A stretch of 64,000 bases of DNA from Mesorhizobium waimense (GCF_003601975.1 NZ_QZWZ01000004.1:1-64000), one strand, 5' to 3'; positions 35,430 through 45,113 are shown, counted from the stretch's first letter. Numbers and translations are program-made. Notes: generated by a model from the sequence alone, not told the origin.

Positions 35430-36496
35430 GAGCGGGCCCTCGGTTTGGCGCGTGGCGAGTAGGTCAACGCCATGGTGCGGAACGTGTTGTTCATCAGCAC
35501 GGCGGCGAGCAGCAGGACGCCGATGATCAGGCTCGCCCAGTTGGCGTCGAAGCCGGTGTAGAAGATACCCTGGTTGACGATAGCGAAGGTCAGCGTGCCC
35601 AGCACGATGCCGACCACTGAACCGTAGCCGCCAGTGAGCAGCACGCCGCCGATGACCACCGCGATGATCGAGTTGAAGATGAATGACTGCCCGGCCGCCA
35701 CCTGGGCGCTGTTGTAGAGGATCGCCTGCGACATGCCGACAAAGGCTGCACACAGGCCGCTGCTCATGAACAGCGCGATGGTTACCCGGTCGGTCGGGAT
35801 GCCGGCATTGCGGGCGCTGACGGCGTCGCCACCCATGGCCAGGATCCAGTTGCCGAAACGCGAGAAATTCAGGATGAAGCCGACGATAAGGACGATGGCG
35901 ATCCACCAGAACAGGGTCACCTGAAACTTGCCGCCGAGATAGTCGCCGAACACAAGCTTGGCGACCGGTCCACTCTTTAGCGCGACACTCGTGCTGCCGG
36001 ACAGGATGATCGAAAGGCCGAGCGTCAGGCCGGCCAGCGCGAACAGCGTTGCCAGGGTGACGACGAAGGACGGCACTTTGGTGCGGATCACCAAGACCCC
36101 GCTGATGAAGCCGACGGCCAGCCCAAGGCTCAGCGCCGCAAGGATGCCGACAATGATCGGCAAGTCGTAGTGGCCCGAGATGATGGCAATTGTCATCGAG
36201 CTGGCCGGGATCATCGACCCGACGGAGAGATCGAGGTGTCCAGCGATCATCAATAGCCCCACGGGGAGTGCGATGATACCGAGTTCCGAGGCGACGTTGA
36301 GCCAACTGGCGGAACCGCCGGCCGACATGAAATTGGCACCACCGAAGATCGAGAAGAAGACCAGCACGGCGATCATGCCGATCAGCGAGCCGACCTCAGG
36401 GCGCCGCACAAGGCTGCCGATCGAGGGCATTGAGGAATGCGGGGCGGGCGGCGCAGTCGCTACCACGGCGGGTTGGTCATGGGCTTGGGATGTCAT
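35426..36496 (-). CDS. sugar/polyol ABC importer, permease (RbsC/FrcC type)
   Basis: The 356-residue membrane protein has a hydrophilic N-terminus of about 35 residues and roughly ten membrane spans. Family segments are GLLMIAGHLDLSVGSMI, KVPSFVVTLATLFALAGL and GGVLLTGGYGSVVGIVLGTL, all typical for ribose-type permeases. It sits between the ATPase and the binding protein in the operon. Confidence 0.87.
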   Translation of the reverse strand: MTSQAHDQPAVVATAPPAPHSSMPSIGSLVRRPEVGSLIGMIAVLVFFSIFGGANFMSAGGSASWLNVASELGIIALPVGLLMIAGHLDLSVGSMIPASSMTIAIISGHYDLPIIVGILAALSLGLAVGFISGVLVIRTKVPSFVVTLATLFALAGLTLGLSIILSGSTSVALKSGPVAKLVFGDYLGGKFQVTLFWWIAIVLIVGFILNFSRFGNWILAMGGDAVSARNAGIPTDRVTIALFMSSGLCAAFVGMSQAILYNSAQVAAGQSFIFNSIIAVVIGGVLLTGGYGSVVGIVLGTLTFAIVNQGIFYTGFDANWASLIIGVLLLAAVLMNNTFRTMALTYSPRAKPRARS

Positions 36497-36530
36497 CGAA
36501 GTGTCCCTGGCTTGAACAAAGGGGAGCCTG

Positions 36531-36589
36531 GCGCCGCCTTTCGTCGGCGGCGCTGGGCCGGTGATGTCCGGCCCTTGGATGGGCCGGAC
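36531..36589 (-). other. two intercistronic hairpins behind the binding-protein gene
   Basis: GCGCCGCC (36531-36538) pairs with GGCGGCGC (36546-36553), and GTCCGGCCC (36566-36574) with GGGCCGGAC (36581-36589). Both perfect stems lie between the binding-protein stop and the permease start. The usual effect of such structures is to protect the upstream message and lower downstream expression. No T-run follows, so full termination is not expected. Confidence 0.5.
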
Positions 36590-36604
36590 ACTCGGTCTGC
36601 GACG

Positions 36605-37585
36605 CTAGCGGGCGCCTGCCGCAGCACCAGCCAACGTCGCCTCGACATTGGCTGCGTCGACGATCCCCGGTCCGGTCAGCACCGGTTTCGTCGGCAGGTC
36701 GAGCCCATAGTTGACGAAGCCGTTGAGCAGCGACACCGCAAGATAGCCCTGCAGATAGGGCTGCTGGTCGATCGAGAACATCTGCGTGCCATCCTTGATA
36801 CGCTGCAGGCCGGTCTCGTCCATGTCGAACGAAGCGAGCTTGACCTTGTCGCCGACATTGGCCTGGCTGATCGCGTTGGCCGCACTGTTGGCGTCCCCGG
36901 CGCTGATTGTGATGAGACCGTCGAGGGTGTTGTCTTTCAGCACGGCGGCCTTGATCGCCTCGGCGACCGCGGTCGGGTTGCCGAAGCTGGATGAGGGCAG
37001 CGGCAACTGGGTGGATTTGCCGCCGCTCTTGGCGATGGCGTCGGCGATGCCCTTGCAGCGGTCTTCCGTGTTGGTGGAGCCCGGCAAGGTGTTGACGCAA
37101 AGCACGTTCTTGGCGCCATGGCTGCCGAAATATTCGCCACCGCCGAGACCGGCCGCGTATTCTTCGTTGCCGACATAGTTCATGGCGCCGAGCCGCTTGG
37201 CTGCATCCATGCCGCCGGAATTGTAGATGATGAGGGGTACGCCCGCGGCAACGACTTCCTTGAAGGCGTCATCCATGGCCTCGGGCACCCAGTCCGGGCC
37301 GACGATGGCGCTCGGCTTCTGGCTGAGCGCGGTGCGGATCAGCTTGGCGGCATCCGGGCCGAGATTGTCGTAATTCTGCGGGCCGAGCCAGGTCACAGAG
37401 CCGCCCGTCAGTTCGGCGACCTTGCCGGCGTCGTCGGCGCCCTTCTTGACCTTCGACCAGAACGGGTCGTCCGCCTTGCCGCCGATGACGAAGATCTTCG
37501 CCCCATCGGCCATTGCAGCCGTGGCTGACGTCGCCACCACGGCGGCCGTCATCATCGCCGTCAAAAGCTTCGTGATATGGTTCAT
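36605..37585 (-). CDS. sugar/polyol ABC importer, periplasmic binding protein (RbsB/MocB type)
   Basis: The 326-residue protein has a Sec signal peptide (about 26 residues, ending ATAAMADG) and a type I periplasmic-binding fold of the RbsB family: DDPFWSKVKKGADDA, AIVGPDWVPEAMDDAF and LASFDMDETGLQRIKDG. Polyol- and inositol-type ligands are common in this group, in keeping with the catabolic genes in the same operon. MocB of rhizopine catabolism is of this family. The ligand itself cannot be read from sequence. Confidence 0.87.
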   Translation of the reverse strand: MNHITKLLTAMMTAAVVATSATAAMADGAKIFVIGGKADDPFWSKVKKGADDAGKVAELTGGSVTWLGPQNYDNLGPDAAKLIRTALSQKPSAIVGPDWVPEAMDDAFKEVVAAGVPLIIYNSGGMDAAKRLGAMNYVGNEEYAAGLGGGEYFGSHGAKNVLCVNTLPGSTNTEDRCKGIADAIAKSGGKSTQLPLPSSSFGNPTAVAEAIKAAVLKDNTLDGLITISAGDANSAANAISQANVGDKVKLASFDMDETGLQRIKDGTQMFSIDQQPYLQGYLAVSLLNGFVNYGLDLPTKPVLTGPGIVDAANVEATLAGAAAGAR

Positions 37586-37699
37586 TTCATTTCCTCCCAG
37601 TTGCCGTCTTCAGACGGGTTTACAAAAACAGTGAATTCATCTCCGCGCGCACGACTCTCCCGGTTACGCGCCGTGATCGATGGTTCGCCCGGGCGTTGC

Positions 37700-38707
37700 T
37701 CACGCCCTGGCGTTCATGCGCTCCCTCTTCTTCTGGAAGCGGGCGTCCATCATGGCGTCGCCCTCTCTGGTGCCGTCGTGCCAGGTGCCGAACCACCGAT
37801 CGAGCGGGATCAGCCCGTCGCCGCCGTAGTTCACCTCGAAGTATTTGTGGTGCAGGTAATGCGTGTAGGCGTGGCTGTTGATGGCCGTGTCCTCGGTCAC
37901 CTCCAGCTTGTCGAAGCCGAGATGACCATTGACGGCGCCGAAGCCGGCGACATGCAGCTGGAACAGCGCGACAATCGGATTGGACGGGATGACAAGGTGC
38001 CAGAAGGCGACCGCGTGATAGAGGAACCCTTCCACCGGATGCATCGACAGTGACGACCAGGGCGACGGGTTGATCGAATTGTGGTGGACCGAATGGATCC
38101 AGCGATAGAGCGGCCCCCAGTGGATCAGGCGGTGGATGAAGAAGAAGTGGACTTCGTGGATGGCCGGCGCGACCAGCACCAGTGCCGCGAGATAGACCGG
38201 GTGGTCCTGCCAGCCGACCCACGGCACGTAGCCCTTGGCAAAGCACCACAGGAAGATGACTTCGACCACGGTCCACAACGGAATGGTGATGAAGAACGAG
38301 CGCAGGAAGTTGTCGAGGTTCTGGCTCTGGAACCAGAAGACGTCCGAAGGCGCATCGCCGGGGAATTTGTGGTTGTATTTGAACCGCGTCTGCTGGGCGC
38401 GCTTGATGTAGTAGCGCAGCTCGAATATGCCGTAGAAGACCAGGATCGCCGCGGCGTTGACGGCGTAGAGCCACAGCGCCCAGCCCCAGCTGATCGTTTT
38501 CATTGTCTCGACGTCGGGGACGACATAGAACCAGTAGATGAGGGCAGTGGCCATGTGGAAGGCATTCCATGGCCAGATATAGCCGGGCAGCCATGCCAGG
38601 ATCTTCGGCAGCTTCGGTGGCCAGTTCCACAACGGCACGGCCTCGATACGCCCGTTCGGCTTCCAGTCGCCCCGCTTGTTACGCGTACCGTATTTGAGAT
38701 CGTCCAT
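37700..38707 (-). CDS. fatty-acid-hydroxylase/sterol-desaturase-superfamily membrane di-iron oxygenase
   Basis: The 335-residue membrane protein has about four spans and the histidine boxes of the superfamily: HEVHFFFIHRLIHW near residue 180, HSVHH shortly after, and HYLHH near 285. These bind a di-iron centre that uses O2 and electrons from a ferredoxin to hydroxylate a substrate. It is the first gene of the eight-gene operon and pairs with the Rieske ferredoxin at 34182. In rhizopine catabolism MocD (a membrane oxygenase of another family) with MocE and MocF removes an O-methyl group; this protein may take that part on an O-methylated polyol. That function is inference. Confidence 0.78.
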   Translation of the reverse strand: MDDLKYGTRNKRGDWKPNGRIEAVPLWNWPPKLPKILAWLPGYIWPWNAFHMATALIYWFYVVPDVETMKTISWGWALWLYAVNAAAILVFYGIFELRYYIKRAQQTRFKYNHKFPGDAPSDVFWFQSQNLDNFLRSFFITIPLWTVVEVIFLWCFAKGYVPWVGWQDHPVYLAALVLVAPAIHEVHFFFIHRLIHWGPLYRWIHSVHHNSINPSPWSSLSMHPVEGFLYHAVAFWHLVIPSNPIVALFQLHVAGFGAVNGHLGFDKLEVTEDTAINSHAYTHYLHHKYFEVNYGGDGLIPLDRWFGTWHDGTREGDAMMDARFQKKRERMNARA

Positions 38708-38829
38708 TGCAATTCTCTCTTTTGGCTTGGTGGCGATCCGACAACAGAAAGTGGCGACCACGCGGGCGTGCCCGGTGATTTTTGGCGCCTTTGGCGCCAT
38801 GCCGATCTGTTCGGTACTCCTCCCATAAC

Positions 38830-38962
38830 CAACAGTTGCTGTTGCAGGTCTGTTCGTTATGCCTTCGAAATAAGGGGCATTGACGCGGAACAAAGCAAGC
38901 GTCGATAATGGCTGTCAAATAAGATTGTCTCAAATGTATCAAGGCAATGCAGGGATGATACA
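38830..38962. promoter_or_regulatory. palindromes in the divergent control region of the polyol operon and LacI gene
   Basis: CAACAG-TTG-CTGTTG (38830-38844) is a 15-bp palindrome located 123 bases before the oxygenase start. TGTATCA (38935-38941) and TGATACA (38956-38962) form an inverted repeat just before the LacI gene. Both are candidates for the LacI-type repressor encoded at 38984. Confidence 0.45.
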
Positions 38963-38983
38963 AAAGTCATCAGGGGGTCAGTC

Positions 38984-40012
38984 TTGATAGCCAGACCAAC
39001 AATTCGCGATCTGGCGGAGGTGGCCGGCGTCTCCGTTGCCACCGTGAACCGCGTGCTCTCCGGGGCCGAAGGCGTTCGCGAGCCGACCCGGGAAAAGGTG
39101 CGTGCCGCGGCCGAACAAATAAGTTTCTATGGGCTCGGCGCCATCCAGTCGCGCAACGCAGCCGTCCAGCCAAAATTTCATTTCGGTGCGCTTCTGCTTC
39201 AGCCGCACCGGCCGTTTTATAAACTTCTCGCACAAGCCTTGAGCGCGGCCGCTGCGAGCGCAGACGCGGACATTGAACTGAAGATCGAGCATCTCGAGGA
39301 CCTGTCGCCCGAAAACACCGCGGCGCGTGCGCTCGCCCTCGCTGAAACCTGCCAGGCGATCTGTCTGACGACGGCCGTGCATCCAACGGTCATGCAGGCG
39401 GTCGAGACAATTCAATCCAGTGGAGTGCAGGTATTCGCCCTGATTTCACAGCTGGCGGCGACTGGACAAGTCCACTACATCGGCCTCGACAACTGGAAGG
39501 TCGGCCGGACCGCCGCATGGGCATTCGCCAAGATGTGCCCGGCCCCGGGCAAGCTCGGCATCCTGATGGGAAATCACCGCTATCGGAATCAGGAGATGAA
39601 CGAAACCGGCTTCCGCTCGTACTTTCGCGAGCATGCACCTGAATTTGTCTTGCTGGAGCCATTGCCGACATTCGAGTCGTCTGCGGTAGCGCACGAAATG
39701 ACAGAAAGTCTATTGAGCAAGCATCCTGATCTCGCCGGCCTTTACGTTGCCGGCGGCGGTATCAGCGGTGCGCTGGCAGCATTACGGGGAAGCGGCCGGG
39801 CCGGCAAGCTGATAGTGGTGGGATATGAGCTTATGGACACCACGCGTGGCGCTCTGCTCGACGGAACCCTGACGCTTGCCATTGCGCACCCCCTAAAGCA
39901 GCTTGCTAAGGCGGCCGTGAGCGGCATGGTCGGAGCTGTTTCGGCCGGCAGCGATCCGGTCAATTTCACCTCAGTGATACCCTTTGAGCTTTATACCCCG
40001 GAGAACATCTGA
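38984..40012 (+). CDS. LacI-family repressor of the polyol operon
   Basis: The 342-residue regulator starts at a TTG (38984) behind GGGGG and has the LacI helix-turn-helix TIRDLAEVAGVSVATVNRVL with hinge segment, followed by a periplasmic-binding-protein-like effector domain. It is divergent from the oxygenase-transport-catabolism operon. The natural reading is a repressor of that operon, induced by the imported polyol or its first product. Confidence 0.85.
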   Translation: MIARPTIRDLAEVAGVSVATVNRVLSGAEGVREPTREKVRAAAEQISFYGLGAIQSRNAAVQPKFHFGALLLQPHRPFYKLLAQALSAAAASADADIELKIEHLEDLSPENTAARALALAETCQAICLTTAVHPTVMQAVETIQSSGVQVFALISQLAATGQVHYIGLDNWKVGRTAAWAFAKMCPAPGKLGILMGNHRYRNQEMNETGFRSYFREHAPEFVLLEPLPTFESSAVAHEMTESLLSKHPDLAGLYVAGGGISGALAALRGSGRAGKLIVVGYELMDTTRGALLDGTLTLAIAHPLKQLAKAAVSGMVGAVSAGSDPVNFTSVIPFELYTPENI

Positions 40013-40039
40013 AGCGGCTTGCGGCTTCGGAACTTGCCG

Positions 40040-40069
40040 TCCGTCCCGTCGTAGTCCGTCCCGTCGTAG
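40040..40069. repeat. 15-bp tandem duplication
   Basis: The unit TCCGTCCCGTCGTAG occurs twice in direct succession (40040-40054 and 40055-40069) in the 161-base gap between the LacI gene and the ABC ATPase gene. No function is suggested; it may be a slippage site. Confidence 0.6.
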
Positions 40070-40173
40070 TTCGGCCCGCGACGAAGCCGAACCTCATGTC
40101 GCTTGGGAGCAGTGCCAACGCAAAGGTGAACCGACGCAGGCGTGGCTATCGGCGCGGGCATCGCCCGACCCAA

Positions 40174-41232
40174 TCACAACCGCCGCCCGGTCTTGGCATC
40201 GAACAGATGCGCGCAGGCACGGTCGACCTCGATCCGCACCGTCTCGCCCTGCTTCAGCGCCAGCCGCTCGCGGAACAGGCAGGAGATCTCCTCGCCGGCG
40301 CAGTCGACCTTGGCGAAGATCTCCGAACCGGTCGCTTCCAGAAGCGTGACCGTGCCGGAGATGCCCTGGGCTGTTGCACGGATATGTTCGGGACGAATGC
40401 CGTAGATGAGTTCGCCGCCTGTGGCGTGCGCCGGGTGGATGCCTTCCGGCAGCGGCAGGGTCAGTCCGCCATTGCTGCGGAAGATGCCTTCCTCGATGCG
40501 GCCTGCAATGAAGTTCATCGACGGCGAGCCGATGAAGCCGGCGACGAACAGATTGGCCGGACGATCGTAGAGGTCGAGCGGCGCGCCGATCTGCTCGACC
40601 AGACCGTCATGCAGCACAACGATCTTGTCGGCCATGGTCATCGCCTCGATCTGGTCATGCGTGACGTAGATGGTGGTAGTGCCCAGCCGCTGGTGCAGCG
40701 CCTTGATCTCGCCGCGCATCTGGACGCGCAGCTTGGCGTCGAGATTGGAGAGTGGCTCGTCGAACAAAAAGACCTGCGGGTCGCGCACGATGGCGCGGCC
40801 CATGGCGACGCGCTGGCGCTGGCCGCCGGAAAGCTGGCGCGGAAAACGATCCAGCAACTTCTCCAGGCCAAGGATATTTGCGGCCCTTTTGACACGGCCG
40901 GCGGTGTCGGCCGGATCGGCTTTCTTGATCTTGAGCGCAAAGCCCATATTGTCGGCCACCGTCATGTGAGGATAGAGCGCGTAGTTCTGGAACACCATGG
41001 CGATGTTGCGGTCGCGCGCCCTGAGATTGTTGACGGTGCGCTCGCCGATAGCGATCTTGCCGCCCGAGATCGTCTCGAGCCCGGCGATCATGCGCAGCAG
41101 CGTCGATTTTCCGCAGCCCGACGGCCCGACCAGGATGACGAACTCGCCATCGGCGATATCGACGCTGACGTCGTGGATGATCCGGGTGGCCCCAAATGCC
41201 TTCTGCACATTGTTGATGGTTACCGATGCCAT
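40174..41232 (-). CDS. sugar ABC importer, ATP-binding protein (UgpC/MsmK type)
   Basis: The 352-residue ATPase of the CUT1 family has Walker [10 protein letters not shown], signature [14 protein letters not shown], Walker [17 protein letters not shown] and a C-terminal TOBE-like regulatory domain (YGIRPEH at about residue 285). Such subunits serve sugar and glycerol-phosphate importers. It is the last gene of a minus-strand operon with two permeases, a binding protein, a GntR regulator and a DapA-type aldolase. Confidence 0.88.
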   Translation of the reverse strand: MASVTINNVQKAFGATRIIHDVSVDIADGEFVILVGPSGCGKSTLLRMIAGLETISGGKIAIGERTVNNLRARDRNIAMVFQNYALYPHMTVADNMGFALKIKKADPADTAGRVKRAANILGLEKLLDRFPRQLSGGQRQRVAMGRAIVRDPQVFLFDEPLSNLDAKLRVQMRGEIKALHQRLGTTTIYVTHDQIEAMTMADKIVVLHDGLVEQIGAPLDLYDRPANLFVAGFIGSPSMNFIAGRIEEGIFRSNGGLTLPLPEGIHPAHATGGELIYGIRPEHIRATAQGISGTVTLLEATGSEIFAKVDCAGEEISCLFRERLALKQGETVRIEVDRACAHLFDAKTGRRL

Positions 41233-41274
41233 TGGATTCCTCCAGAAAAAAGTAATGTCCGCTCGGGCCGCACC

Positions 41275-42096
41275 TCAGCCGCCCTTGACGGCGCCGGCGG
41301 TCAGCCCCGCGACGATCTGCCTTTGCGCGAACATGGTCAGCACCAGCACCGGCAGCGTCACCACCAGCGCGGCGGCGGCCAGCGGCCCCCAGCTCACCTG
41401 CTCGTAGGAAAGCATGTTGTAGACGGCGACCGGCAGCGTGCGCGTCTCGCGGCTGGCGAGCACGATGCCGAAGACGAAATTGTTCCACGAGAATATGATG
41501 GACAGGATGAAGGCGACGACGATGCCCGGCCTGGCGATCGGCAAAGCGACCAGCCGGAACACCTGCCAGGAGCTGGCGCCATCGATGTTGGCCGCTTCTT
41601 CCAGCTCCATCGGCGTGGTCTCGAAATAGCCGATCATCACCCAGACCACGATCGGCACCGTCACCACCAGATGGATGATGATCTGCGGCCAGAGCGTGCC
41701 GAGAATCCCGATCCACTGGAACAGCAGGAATAGCGGGATGAGATAGGAAAGCCCCGGCGTCATGCGGGCGATCATGATGACGACCGCCGACCGTTCGGCC
41801 TTGAGCCGCGCGATGCCGTAGCCGGCAGGCACGCCGATCAGCAACGCCAGCAGCGTCGCCGTGCCGGTCACCAGGACCGAATTCCAGAAATAGAGCAGAA
41901 AATTGTTCTCCTCGAATACCTTTGCATAGTTCGACCAGGCGAGATGTTCGGGGATCAGGATCGGCGGATAGGCGCCGTTGTCGATCTCGAACTTCAGCGA
42001 CAGCGAGATCATCCAGAGGAAGAACAGGATCGCCGGCGAGACGAAGACCAGGGCCGCGAAGAACAGCCCAATCTGGTTGAGCAGCCGTGACGTCAT
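41275..42096 (-). CDS. sugar ABC importer, permease (MalG type)
   Basis: The 273-residue inner-membrane protein has six spans and the CUT1 permease EAA loop (EEAANIDGASSWQVFRLVALPIARP). The arrangement and the C-terminal wording match the MalG/UgpE side of the channel. It abuts the partner permease gene, whose stop lies directly before this start. Confidence 0.87.
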   Translation of the reverse strand: MTSRLLNQIGLFFAALVFVSPAILFFLWMISLSLKFEIDNGAYPPILIPEHLAWSNYAKVFEENNFLLYFWNSVLVTGTATLLALLIGVPAGYGIARLKAERSAVVIMIARMTPGLSYLIPLFLLFQWIGILGTLWPQIIIHLVVTVPIVVWVMIGYFETTPMELEEAANIDGASSWQVFRLVALPIARPGIVVAFILSIIFSWNNFVFGIVLASRETRTLPVAVYNMLSYEQVSWGPLAAAALVVTLPVLVLTMFAQRQIVAGLTAGAVKGG

Positions 42097-43035
42097 CTAT
42101 TTGCCCTCCACATCGATCCATTGCGAACGCTGGCGCAGCATCAAAAGTATGAAGGACAGCGCCACGATGACGACGAAGAACACCACGGCCATGGCCGAGC
42201 CGTAGCCGATGTCGTAGTAGGAAAAGGCGGTATTGTAGAGATAGATGTTGATGGTCTCCGACGCCGTGCCCGGCCCGCCTTGCGTCATCGCGTAGATGAT
42301 GTCGAAGCTCTTCAGCGCATCGATCGTGCGGATGATCATCGCGATCATCAGGAACGGCGCGATCATCGGGAGCGTCAGGTAGCGGAACTGCTGCCAAGCA
42401 TTGGCGCCGTCGATCTCGGCGCTTTCGAACGGCTCGCGCGGCACGGACGCCAAGCCGCCCAGCACGATCAGCATCACCAGCGGCGTCCACTGCCAGGTCT
42501 CCACCGCGACCAGCGAAGGGATGACGCTCTTGGCATTGAATATCCATTCCTGGGCCGGGATGCCGACCAGTGACAGAAGGTAGTTGAGCACCCCGAGCTG
42601 CGGATGGAACATCATGGTCCAGACCAGCGCCACGGCAACCGGCGTTGCCATCATCGGCATCACGAAGACGCCGCGGAGCAGGCCGCGCAGCGGAAATTTC
42701 GCATCGAAGATCAGGGCCGCGACAGTGCCGAGAAACATCGGCGCGATAACCGAAAGGAAGGTGTAGCTCAACGTATGAAGAAGCGATTCCCAGAAGCGCG
42801 GGTCGCTGGCCAGGCGCAGATAGTTCTCCATCCCGGCAAAGCTTCGCGCCTGGCCGAGCGTCCAGCTGTTGACGCTCATCCACAGCGTGAAGGCCCAGGG
42901 AAAGACGATCACTGCGCCGACGACGACGAGCGCCGGAACGACGAAGGGCCAGTAGTTGGGAGCCAGCCGTATTGTCTGGCTCCCTTCGATGGCTTCAATC
43001 GTCACCCCGGTGCGTTCTGGGGTGGTGGCGGACAT
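42097..43035 (-). CDS. sugar ABC importer, permease (MalF type)
   Basis: The 312-residue permease has about six spans and the EAA loop (FESAEIDGANAWQQFRYLTLPMIAP). The extended N-terminal region before the first span is typical of MalF/UgpA-type subunits. The ATG at 43033-43035 overlaps the stop of the binding-protein gene, so the translation is coupled. Confidence 0.87.
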   Translation of the reverse strand: MSATTPERTGVTIEAIEGSQTIRLAPNYWPFVVPALVVVGAVIVFPWAFTLWMSVNSWTLGQARSFAGMENYLRLASDPRFWESLLHTLSYTFLSVIAPMFLGTVAALIFDAKFPLRGLLRGVFVMPMMATPVAVALVWTMMFHPQLGVLNYLLSLVGIPAQEWIFNAKSVIPSLVAVETWQWTPLVMLIVLGGLASVPREPFESAEIDGANAWQQFRYLTLPMIAPFLMIAMIIRTIDALKSFDIIYAMTQGGPGTASETINIYLYNTAFSYYDIGYGSAMAVVFFVVIVALSFILLMLRQRSQWIDVEGK

Positions 43036-44372
43036 CAGCCTTGCTCGCTCCTGTCGAGAACCGGCTGGAATTGCTCGGTGGCCTTCTTCAGCTCCTCGGC
43101 GGGATCGGCGCCGGCGATCAAATTGGTCAGCGCCACCCCATAGATGTCGCGGAACTCGGTGACCGGGATGATGACCGGCAGCGACAGCCGGCTGACATTG
43201 CCGGAGCCGACCACGGCATCGAGCCAGCTCGCCGGCATGGTGACGCCTTCGCGCACCTTGGGATCTTCAAGCACCGACTTGCGGAACGGCACGCCAGCAC
43301 CTGCCTGCAGCAGGCGCGCGCCCATGGCGGGGGAGATCGCCCACTGACAGAACAGATAGGCTGCTTCCTTCTTCTCGCTGGCGGCCGTCACGCCGAGGCC
43401 GTCGCCGAACGTGCCCGCGGCGTGCGCCTTGGGACCCTTGGGCATGACGCCATAGCCGACCTTGCCGACCACCCGCGACTTTTCCGGATTCTCCATCGGC
43501 GGGGCAAAGCCGACGCCGTCGAACCACATGCCAATCTTGCCCTGCAGGAAGGCGGACTGCGCTTCGGCCCAGTTGAAGCCGGTGACGCCCGGAGGTGCGG
43601 ACTTGGTCATCAGCCTCTGGTAGAGGCTGGCGGCCTCGATCGCCTCAGGGGACGTCGTGCGCAACTTTCCCTTGTCGTCGAGCGGCGTCATGTCGTAGCC
43701 GAGCATCAGCGAGGTCCACACCGGCGTGTTGGCGTTCTTGAGGCCGCGGGCGACGAAACCGTAGGTGTTGGTCGACGGATCGGTCAACGCTTCGGCGGCG
43801 GCCACCAATTGCTCGAACGTTTCAGGGTATTTAAGGCCCTTGGCCTCGAACAATTCCTTGTTCCAGTAGACGATCCAATAGTCGACCGAGAATGGCAGCG
43901 AGCGCAGCACGCCCTGCCCGTCCTTGGCAAAGAGCATGCCGGCATCGGCGAAGTCGGTTTCGACCAGCGCCGGATCGGTGAGCGTGGCATCGGTGAGATA
44001 ACCGGAGATGTCAGCCAGCCAGCCGCCTTTCTCGAATTGACGCTTTTGCACATGGTAGCTCAGATGCACGACATCGAAACTCGGTCTGCCGGAGCTGAGC
44101 TCGATCACCGTCTTCTGGCGCTGCTGCTGTTCGGGTGTCGCCTCGGCATTGACCTTGATGCCGGTCAGTTCCTCGAACTCGGCGAGATACTTTATCAGCG
44201 TGTCGCTGCGCGGGCTCTTCACCAGGTTGACGTCGAGCGTCGTGCCGGCAAAGCGCTTCCAGTCGACGCCGGCGGCAAAGGCCGGGCGCAGGCCGGCAAG
44301 GCCGGCGGCGGCGAGAGCCGCGGTTCCCTGGAGGAGTTGCCTCCTGGTTGGGTTGAACAGATTGGACGACAT
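43035..44372 (-). CDS. sugar ABC importer, periplasmic binding protein
   Basis: The 445-residue protein of binding-protein family 1 has a twin-arginine-like signal (RRQLLQGTAALAAAG, cleavage near AFAAG) and the usual extracellular solute-binding fold with KTVIELSSGRPSFDVVHL and SLPFSVDYWIVYWNKELF. The start at 44370-44372 has GGGAGG ahead; an upstream in-frame ATG would add 19 residues before the signal. It feeds the importer below it in the operon. The Tat-type export is less usual for sugar-binding proteins and could mean folding before export. Confidence 0.85.
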   Translation of the reverse strand: MSSNLFNPTRRQLLQGTAALAAAGLAGLRPAFAAGVDWKRFAGTTLDVNLVKSPRSDTLIKYLAEFEELTGIKVNAEATPEQQQRQKTVIELSSGRPSFDVVHLSYHVQKRQFEKGGWLADISGYLTDATLTDPALVETDFADAGMLFAKDGQGVLRSLPFSVDYWIVYWNKELFEAKGLKYPETFEQLVAAAEALTDPSTNTYGFVARGLKNANTPVWTSLMLGYDMTPLDDKGKLRTTSPEAIEAASLYQRLMTKSAPPGVTGFNWAEAQSAFLQGKIGMWFDGVGFAPPMENPEKSRVVGKVGYGVMPKGPKAHAAGTFGDGLGVTAASEKKEAAYLFCQWAISPAMGARLLQAGAGVPFRKSVLEDPKVREGVTMPASWLDAVVGSGNVSRLSLPVIIPVTEFRDIYGVALTNLIAGADPAEELKKATEQFQPVLDRSEQG

Positions 44373-44435
44373 TTCTTCCTCCCGGTTGCTGTCGTTTGTG
44401 GGTTGCGCAGCGGTTGCGGCGCGGCTCATGCTTCC

Positions 44436-45095
44436 TCAGATTTGCAGCGCCAGCCGGCGTGCATTGTCGATATGCAGGCTGATCGCCTCGACCGCCTTCT
44501 GCGGATTGCGGCTTTCCATGGCTTCGATCACCGTCAGATGCTCGCGCATGACCGGCACGACGCGGCCGTCGATGCGGAAACGCTCCTGGTGGATCAGCCG
44601 GATCTTCACCGAATTGACCAGATAGGCCTTGGCGATGATCTCGTTGTCGAGCGCGTCGATGAAGGTGTCGTGCATCGCCCAGTCGATGGTCTGCGCTTTT
44701 GCTTCCATCTCCGGCGTCGCTGCCTGTGCCAAAGCGTGCGCCAGCATCTCCTCGTGCTCGCGCCTGAGCCGGGCGAGTTCGGCATCGGCAGCGTTGACCG
44801 TGAACAGCGCCACCGCTTCGCGTTCCATGAACAGACGGAACTGGAAGGCTTCGCGGATCAGGTTGATGTCGATATGCGCGATCTGCATGCCGCGCTGAGG
44901 AATGGTGGTCAGCAGCCCCTCGGCCTCGAGCCGGGGCACGATCTCGCGGATGGCGCCAAGCGGCAGCCCCGTGAAGGCGACCAGCTCGCGCTGCGACACG
45001 AACTGGCCTGGCCTGAGGTCACGCGCCAGGAGATGCCGCGTGAAGCTGGCATAGGCCTTTTCCCTCAGGGTTGCCGGTTCGCTGCTGTCGTCCAT
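44436..45095 (-). CDS. GntR-family (FCD) regulator of the DapA-ABC operon
   Basis: The 219-residue protein has a winged-helix DNA-binding domain (RPGQFVSQRELVAFTGLP, LEAEGLLTTIPQRGMQI) and an FCD ligand domain (HDTFIDALDNE, LHIDNARR near the end). It lies between the aldolase and binding-protein genes. A palindrome at 46040-46055, upstream of the first gene, is a suitable operator. It probably represses the operon in the absence of the substrate. Confidence 0.83.
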   Translation of the reverse strand: MDDSSEPATLREKAYASFTRHLLARDLRPGQFVSQRELVAFTGLPLGAIREIVPRLEAEGLLTTIPQRGMQIAHIDINLIREAFQFRLFMEREAVALFTVNAADAELARLRREHEEMLAHALAQAATPEMEAKAQTIDWAMHDTFIDALDNEIIAKAYLVNSVKIRLIHQERFRIDGRVVPVMREHLTVIEAMESRNPQKAVEAISLHIDNARRLALQI

Positions 45096-45113
45096 TCAGC
45101 ACTTCCTTGCCGG

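Noticed and set aside
34605..36305. A 566-codon frame that would fuse the sugar ABC ATPase to an upstream segment.
   Set aside because: The upstream part is an alternate frame of the permease gene. The true ATPase start is the ATG at 35429, overlapping the permease stop.
40655..42883. A 742-codon minus-strand frame over two ABC genes.
   Set aside because: It is an alternate frame of the two permeases and the start of the ATPase, all of which have clear products in their own frames.
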